A stretch of DNA of 10,304 nt from Marinosulfonomonas sp. (GTDB lineage Bacteria > Pseudomonadota > Alphaproteobacteria > Rhodobacterales > Rhodobacteraceae), in NCBI GenBank assembly GCA_015494385.1, contig WGBJ01000448.1, positions 1-10,304 on the forward strand, given 5' to 3'. The position numbers were made by a program, and so were the translations under genes. Under the pieces are notes generated by a model that saw only the letters and a program-made list of their open reading frames with translations, had not been told where the DNA came from and searched no databases. Positions 7,898-10,304 of this stretch are shown piece after piece. The stretch's first letter is position 1; every line of letters starts with the position of its first letter.

Positions 7898-8769
7898 CTT
7901 TTATCCCCGGATCGCAATTCGCTGTAAACATACGGCACAATGATCGAAAAGATCATGATCAGCATGATAATGGCGCTCGAGGCACCCACCCCCATCTGGT
8001 TGCGGGTGAATGTGTAGGAATACATGAATGTCGCCGGCAATTCCGTTGCCCGCCCAGGCCCGCCGCCAGTCAGCGCGACAACCAGATCATAGGCCTTGAT
8101 CGCCAGATGCGCCAGCACCACAAAGGCCGACAGGAACACCGGCCGCATCATCGGGATAATGATCTTGCGATAGATGCGGATCCCCGTCGCACCATCCATC
8201 TGGGCCGCTTTGATGATCTCGTTGTCCACCCCGCGCAGACCCGCCAGAAACATCGCCATCACAAAGCCCGAGCTTTGCCAGACAGCGGCAATAACCACGG
8301 TATAGATTGCGTAATTCCGGTCCTTGATCCAGTTGAACTGAAAGCTGTCCCAACCCCATTGGTGCATTGTGTTTTCCAGCCCGATCCCCGGGTCCAGAAA
8401 CCATTTCCACGCCGTTCCCGTCACAATGAAACTAAGCGCCATCGGATAAAGGTAGATCGGGCGAATAAACCCCTCGGCGCGGATTTTCTGATCCAGAAGA
8501 ATTGCCAACAACAGACCAATGGCCGAACTGATCCCGATATACAGGATACCGAAAATGGCCAGATTGGTGATTGCCGTATTCCAGTGGCGCAGGCGAAACA
8601 GTTTTTCGTAATTGGCAAATCCAACCCAGTTATACGAGGGCAGCATCTTGGAATCTGTCATCGAAAGATACCCGGTGTACAGGATGAACCCGTAAACAAA
8701 GACCAGCACCAAAAAGAAGCTGGGCGCCAGCACCATTCGCGGAAGCCAGTTCTGGAAGCGATCAATCAT
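7894..8769 (-). CDS. Sugar ABC transporter permease 1 (MalF-type), 291 residues
   Basis: Inner-membrane subunit pairing with permease 2. I place the start at ATG 8767-8769 (MIDRFQNWLPRMVLAPS). This is the normal N-terminus of short MalF-type permeases, with the first membrane segment at about 12-34. A longer frame from 8841 would add 24 residues translated through an RNA hairpin and is unlikely. Other hydrophobic segments lie near 70-92, 105-124, 153-176, 212-232 and 263-283. The EAA loop is NEIIKAAQMDGA to IIIPMMRP (183-210), and the family's TGGGPG stretch is at 234-239. The ribosome site is weak (around ACAGGCA), which fits lower expression than the binding protein. No large periplasmic loop is present, unlike E. 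coli MalF. Confidence 0.93.
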   Translation of the reverse strand: MIDRFQNWLPRMVLAPSFFLVLVFVYGFILYTGYLSMTDSKMLPSYNWVGFANYEKLFRLRHWNTAITNLAIFGILYIGISSAIGLLLAILLDQKIRAEGFIRPIYLYPMALSFIVTGTAWKWFLDPGIGLENTMHQWGWDSFQFNWIKDRNYAIYTVVIAAVWQSSGFVMAMFLAGLRGVDNEIIKAAQMDGATGIRIYRKIIIPMMRPVFLSAFVVLAHLAIKAYDLVVALTGGGPGRATELPATFMYSYTFTRNQMGVGASSAIIMLIMIFSIIVPYVYSELRSGDKR

Positions 8770-8794
8770 TGTGTTGCCTGTATCCGTGTTGGAA

Positions 8795-8821
8795 ATGGCG
8801 GACCATCGATGGGTCCGCCAT
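8795..8821 (-). repeat. Intercistronic hairpin between binding-protein and permease genes
   Basis: Perfect 10-bp arms ATGGCGGACC (8795-8804) and GGTCCGCCAT (8812-8821) surround a 7-nt loop, in the 87-nt gap between the binding-protein stop and the permease start. No U-run follows on the minus strand, so it is a poor intrinsic terminator. Such hairpins after the first gene of sugar ABC operons (the malE-malF arrangement) protect the upstream mRNA from 3' decay and give excess binding protein; that role is inferred here. Confidence 0.65.
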
Positions 8822-8856
8822 CTTTGCTTTGCCCGCAACAAGCAGGCTGCCCGTCC

Positions 8857-10110
8857 TTACTTGGCGTCAGCGACTGCCGTAACTAGTTCTGCGGCGGCTT
8901 CTGTTGCGTCGTATTCGCCGTTGAAATGCGCCGTGACCACGTCATACATCGCATTCTTGATCGAGGCCGGCACCGCGTGCCCATGCGCCATCGAGCCGAA
9001 CAAACTGCCATTTGCGTTGGCCTCGGCCAAATCTGCCATGCCTTTCTTGCCGCAGTCATCAAAGGCGTCATTGGGAACATCCGTCCGTGCCGGAACCGAC
9101 CCTTTGACCACATTAAAGGCGGACTGGAATACGGGGCTCATCACGGCGGACGCCATCAGCTTTTGCGCTTGCTGTGCTTCCGGATCACTGACCTTGAACA
9201 TCGCGAACTGGTCCGAGTTGAAGGTCACAGACCCTTGCGTGCCCGGGAAGCGGATACAGACAAAATCCTTGCCCGGCACCTGATCGGCACGCAGGAATTC
9301 GCCTTTGGCCCAATCGCCCATCATCTGCATACCGGCTTCGCCATTGATCACCATTGCCGATGCCAGATTCCAGTCGCGGCCCGAGAAATTATCATCCACA
9401 TAGCTGCGCAGCTTGGCCATACGGTTGAAAACCTCGACCATTTTGTCGCCGCCCAGCGCGCCTTCGTCCAGATCAATCATCGAGGCTTTGTAGAAATCAT
9501 TGCCCATCGACAGCACAACCGCATCAAAGATGGTCGCGTCCTGCCATGCCTGCCCGCCATGGGCCAGCGGGGTAATGCCGTTTGCTTTCATAGCATCCAG
9601 CACGGCGATCAGCTCGTCCCAGTTGGTCGGGGCTTTGCCGCCCGCTGCATCCAGTGCTTTCTTGTTGATCCAGACCCAGTTGGTCGAATGGACATTGACC
9701 GGCGCGGCAACCCAGTGACCATCATATTTGGAAAATGCCTTCAGGGCGTCGGGAACAACCCCGTCCCAACCTTCCGAAGTGGCAACATCGTCCAGATTGG
9801 CCAAGGCCCCCTCGGCCGCCCAATCGCGAATATCAAAGCCCAGCATCTGCACTGCCGTCGGCGCGTTGCCTGCGGTGACCCGCGCACGCAAAGCCGTCAT
9901 CGCGGCCTCGCCGCCCCCGCCAGCGACCGGCATGTCCTGCCATTCGACACCTTTGCTGGCCAGATCATCTTTCAACACATTCAGCGCGGCCGCCTCGCCG
10001 CCGGATGTCCACCAGTGCAGCACCTCGACATTGCCAGCCGAAGCCACCCCGCCACCAAGCGCCAGAACACCCGCCGATACGGCGACTTTCAATACGGATT
10101 TCTTGAACAT
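8857..10110 (-). CDS. Periplasmic sugar-binding protein of ABC transporter (GtsA-like, CUT1)
   Basis: Captures the sugar in the periplasm and delivers it to the permeases. The start ATG 10108-10110 has GGAGG five bases upstream. It yields 417 residues beginning with a Sec signal peptide: FKKSVLK, a hydrophobic stretch, and ASA before a likely cut between residues 25 and 26. A 59-residue longer frame runs through the promoter and is rejected. Diagnostic stretches are [12 protein letters not shown] (28-39), [16 protein letters not shown] (62-77), [13 protein letters not shown] (137-149), [15 protein letters not shown] (182-196) and GDWAKGEF (265-272). These agree closely with the glucose-binding GtsA proteins of pseudomonads as I remember them. 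Cys285 and Cys353 match a cysteine pair in that family, probably a disulfide. The expected ligand is a monosaccharide such as glucose or mannose rather than an oligosaccharide. First gene of the operon. Confidence 0.93.
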   Translation of the reverse strand: MFKKSVLKVAVSAGVLALGGGVASAGNVEVLHWWTSGGEAAALNVLKDDLASKGVEWQDMPVAGGGGEAAMTALRARVTAGNAPTAVQMLGFDIRDWAAEGALANLDDVATSEGWDGVVPDALKAFSKYDGHWVAAPVNVHSTNWVWINKKALDAAGGKAPTNWDELIAVLDAMKANGITPLAHGGQAWQDATIFDAVVLSMGNDFYKASMIDLDEGALGGDKMVEVFNRMAKLRSYVDDNFSGRDWNLASAMVINGEAGMQMMGDWAKGEFLRADQVPGKDFVCIRFPGTQGSVTFNSDQFAMFKVSDPEAQQAQKLMASAVMSPVFQSAFNVVKGSVPARTDVPNDAFDDCGKKGMADLAEANANGSLFGSMAHGHAVPASIKNAMYDVVTAHFNGEYDATEAAAELVTAVADAK

Positions 10111-10115
10111 TTTAT

Positions 10116-10120
10116 CCTCC
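10116..10120 (-). promoter_or_regulatory. Ribosome-binding site of the binding-protein gene
   Basis: GGAGG on the minus strand, five bases before ATG 10108-10110. It is the strongest such site in the window. It fixes the start that gives a proper signal peptide. Confidence 0.85.
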
Positions 10121-10140
10121 CGGAAATTCAATAAATATTG

Positions 10141-10183
10141 GGAAATTATAACGATACAAATATGGATTCTGTCAATAATTTCC
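10141..10183. promoter_or_regulatory. Inverted repeat spanning the sugar-operon promoter (possible operator)
   Basis: Exact 9-bp arms GGAAATTAT (10141-10149) and ATAATTTCC (10175-10183) lie 25 bp apart. One arm covers most of the -10 hexamer and the other touches the -35, so a protein bound to both would block RNA polymerase. Because the region is AT-rich, chance is possible. No regulator gene lies in the window. Confidence 0.4.
10145..10175 (-). promoter_or_regulatory. Predicted sigma-70 promoter of the sugar operon
   Basis: On the minus strand a perfect TTGACA (10170-10175) and a perfect TATAAT (10145-10150) are separated by 19 bp, two more than ideal. Transcription would begin near 10138, leaving a leader of about 28 nt with the GGAGG site. 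Perfect hexamers with a long spacer often mark a promoter needing a regulator. Both hexamers overlap an inverted repeat (10141-10183). Confidence 0.6.
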
Positions 10184-10304
10184 TGAAAAGAATCAAAAAC
10201 TGGTTGTTTTCTGTTATTCAGCCAAATTATGTATGGGGCTATTGGATCGTTGTAATTGATTTTTCCGCAAGGTTTTGCGCAAATCAAATAGATAAACGGT
10301 TTAA
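10184..10304. other. AT-rich upstream region of the sugar operon
   Basis: I see no gene in this 121-bp end of the window, which is far richer in A and T than the coding sequence. It holds a short dyad CGCAA-N4-TTGCG (10266-10279). It also holds ATCGTTGTAATT (10246-10257), an inverted near-copy of the sequence over the -10 box. Regulator binding is plausible. A divergent gene may begin beyond the edge. Confidence 0.5.

Noticed and set aside
8770..8841. 24-residue longer start of permease 1
   Set aside because: It passes through the intercistronic hairpin, and the extra residues are unlike any permease N-terminus.
8926..10134. 402-residue plus-strand open frame
   Set aside because: It is antisense to the sugar-binding protein gene; its His/Arg/Pro-rich composition is typical of a mirror frame in GC-rich DNA and it shows no domain.
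10111..10287. 59-residue longer start of the sugar-binding protein
   Set aside because: It would run through the promoter and bury the signal peptide; GGAGG precedes ATG 10110.

Overview
The window reads as a chromosomal stretch of an alphaproteobacterium, most likely a marine Rhodobacteraceae (Roseobacter-group) member. This rests on moderately high GC with GC-rich third codon positions, and on how the proteins look to me (class I aspartate aminotransferase, MATE pump, class I PPK2, CUT1 sugar transporter). No database search was possible. I see no rRNA, tRNA, CRISPR array, insertion sequence, phage gene or integration site.

Layout. Positions 1-1992 (+ strand): the 3' nearly complete part of an aspartate aminotransferase gene, a 137-residue protein of unknown function and a single-domain rhodanese. 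Gaps of 11 and 6 nt suggest one transcript. A 63-bp convergent gap with two small hairpins follows. Everything from 2056 to 10110 is on the minus strand. Reading right to left: a five-gene sugar transport operon (periplasmic binding protein, two permeases, ATPase, D-lyxose/D-mannose-type isomerase), then polyphosphate kinase 2, a small SAM-dependent methyltransferase and a MATE-family efflux pump. The AT-rich stretch 10111-10304 is the control region of the sugar operon.

How the genes work together. The binding protein resembles the glucose/mannose-type CUT1 family (GtsA-like). The permeases and ATPase complete the importer. The isomerase overlaps the ATPase gene by 4 bp and probably converts the imported aldose to a ketose (mannose to fructose, or lyxose to xylulose). 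No sugar kinase or regulator is inside the window. The binding-protein gene is separated from the first permease gene by a perfect 10-bp hairpin, an arrangement expected to give more binding protein than permease. The other genes are housekeeping or stress-related: polyphosphate/nucleotide balance, sulfur transfer, efflux and amino-acid transamination.

The most notable regulatory signal is a TTGAC-N4-GTCAA dyad upstream of ppk2. It is centred exactly 41.5 bp upstream of the start predicted from a TATAAT box, which is the class II position for Crp/Fnr-family activators. I found no convincing undescribed multi-gene system. The region is largely ordinary, with a few regulatory details and one uncharacterised small gene worth checking.
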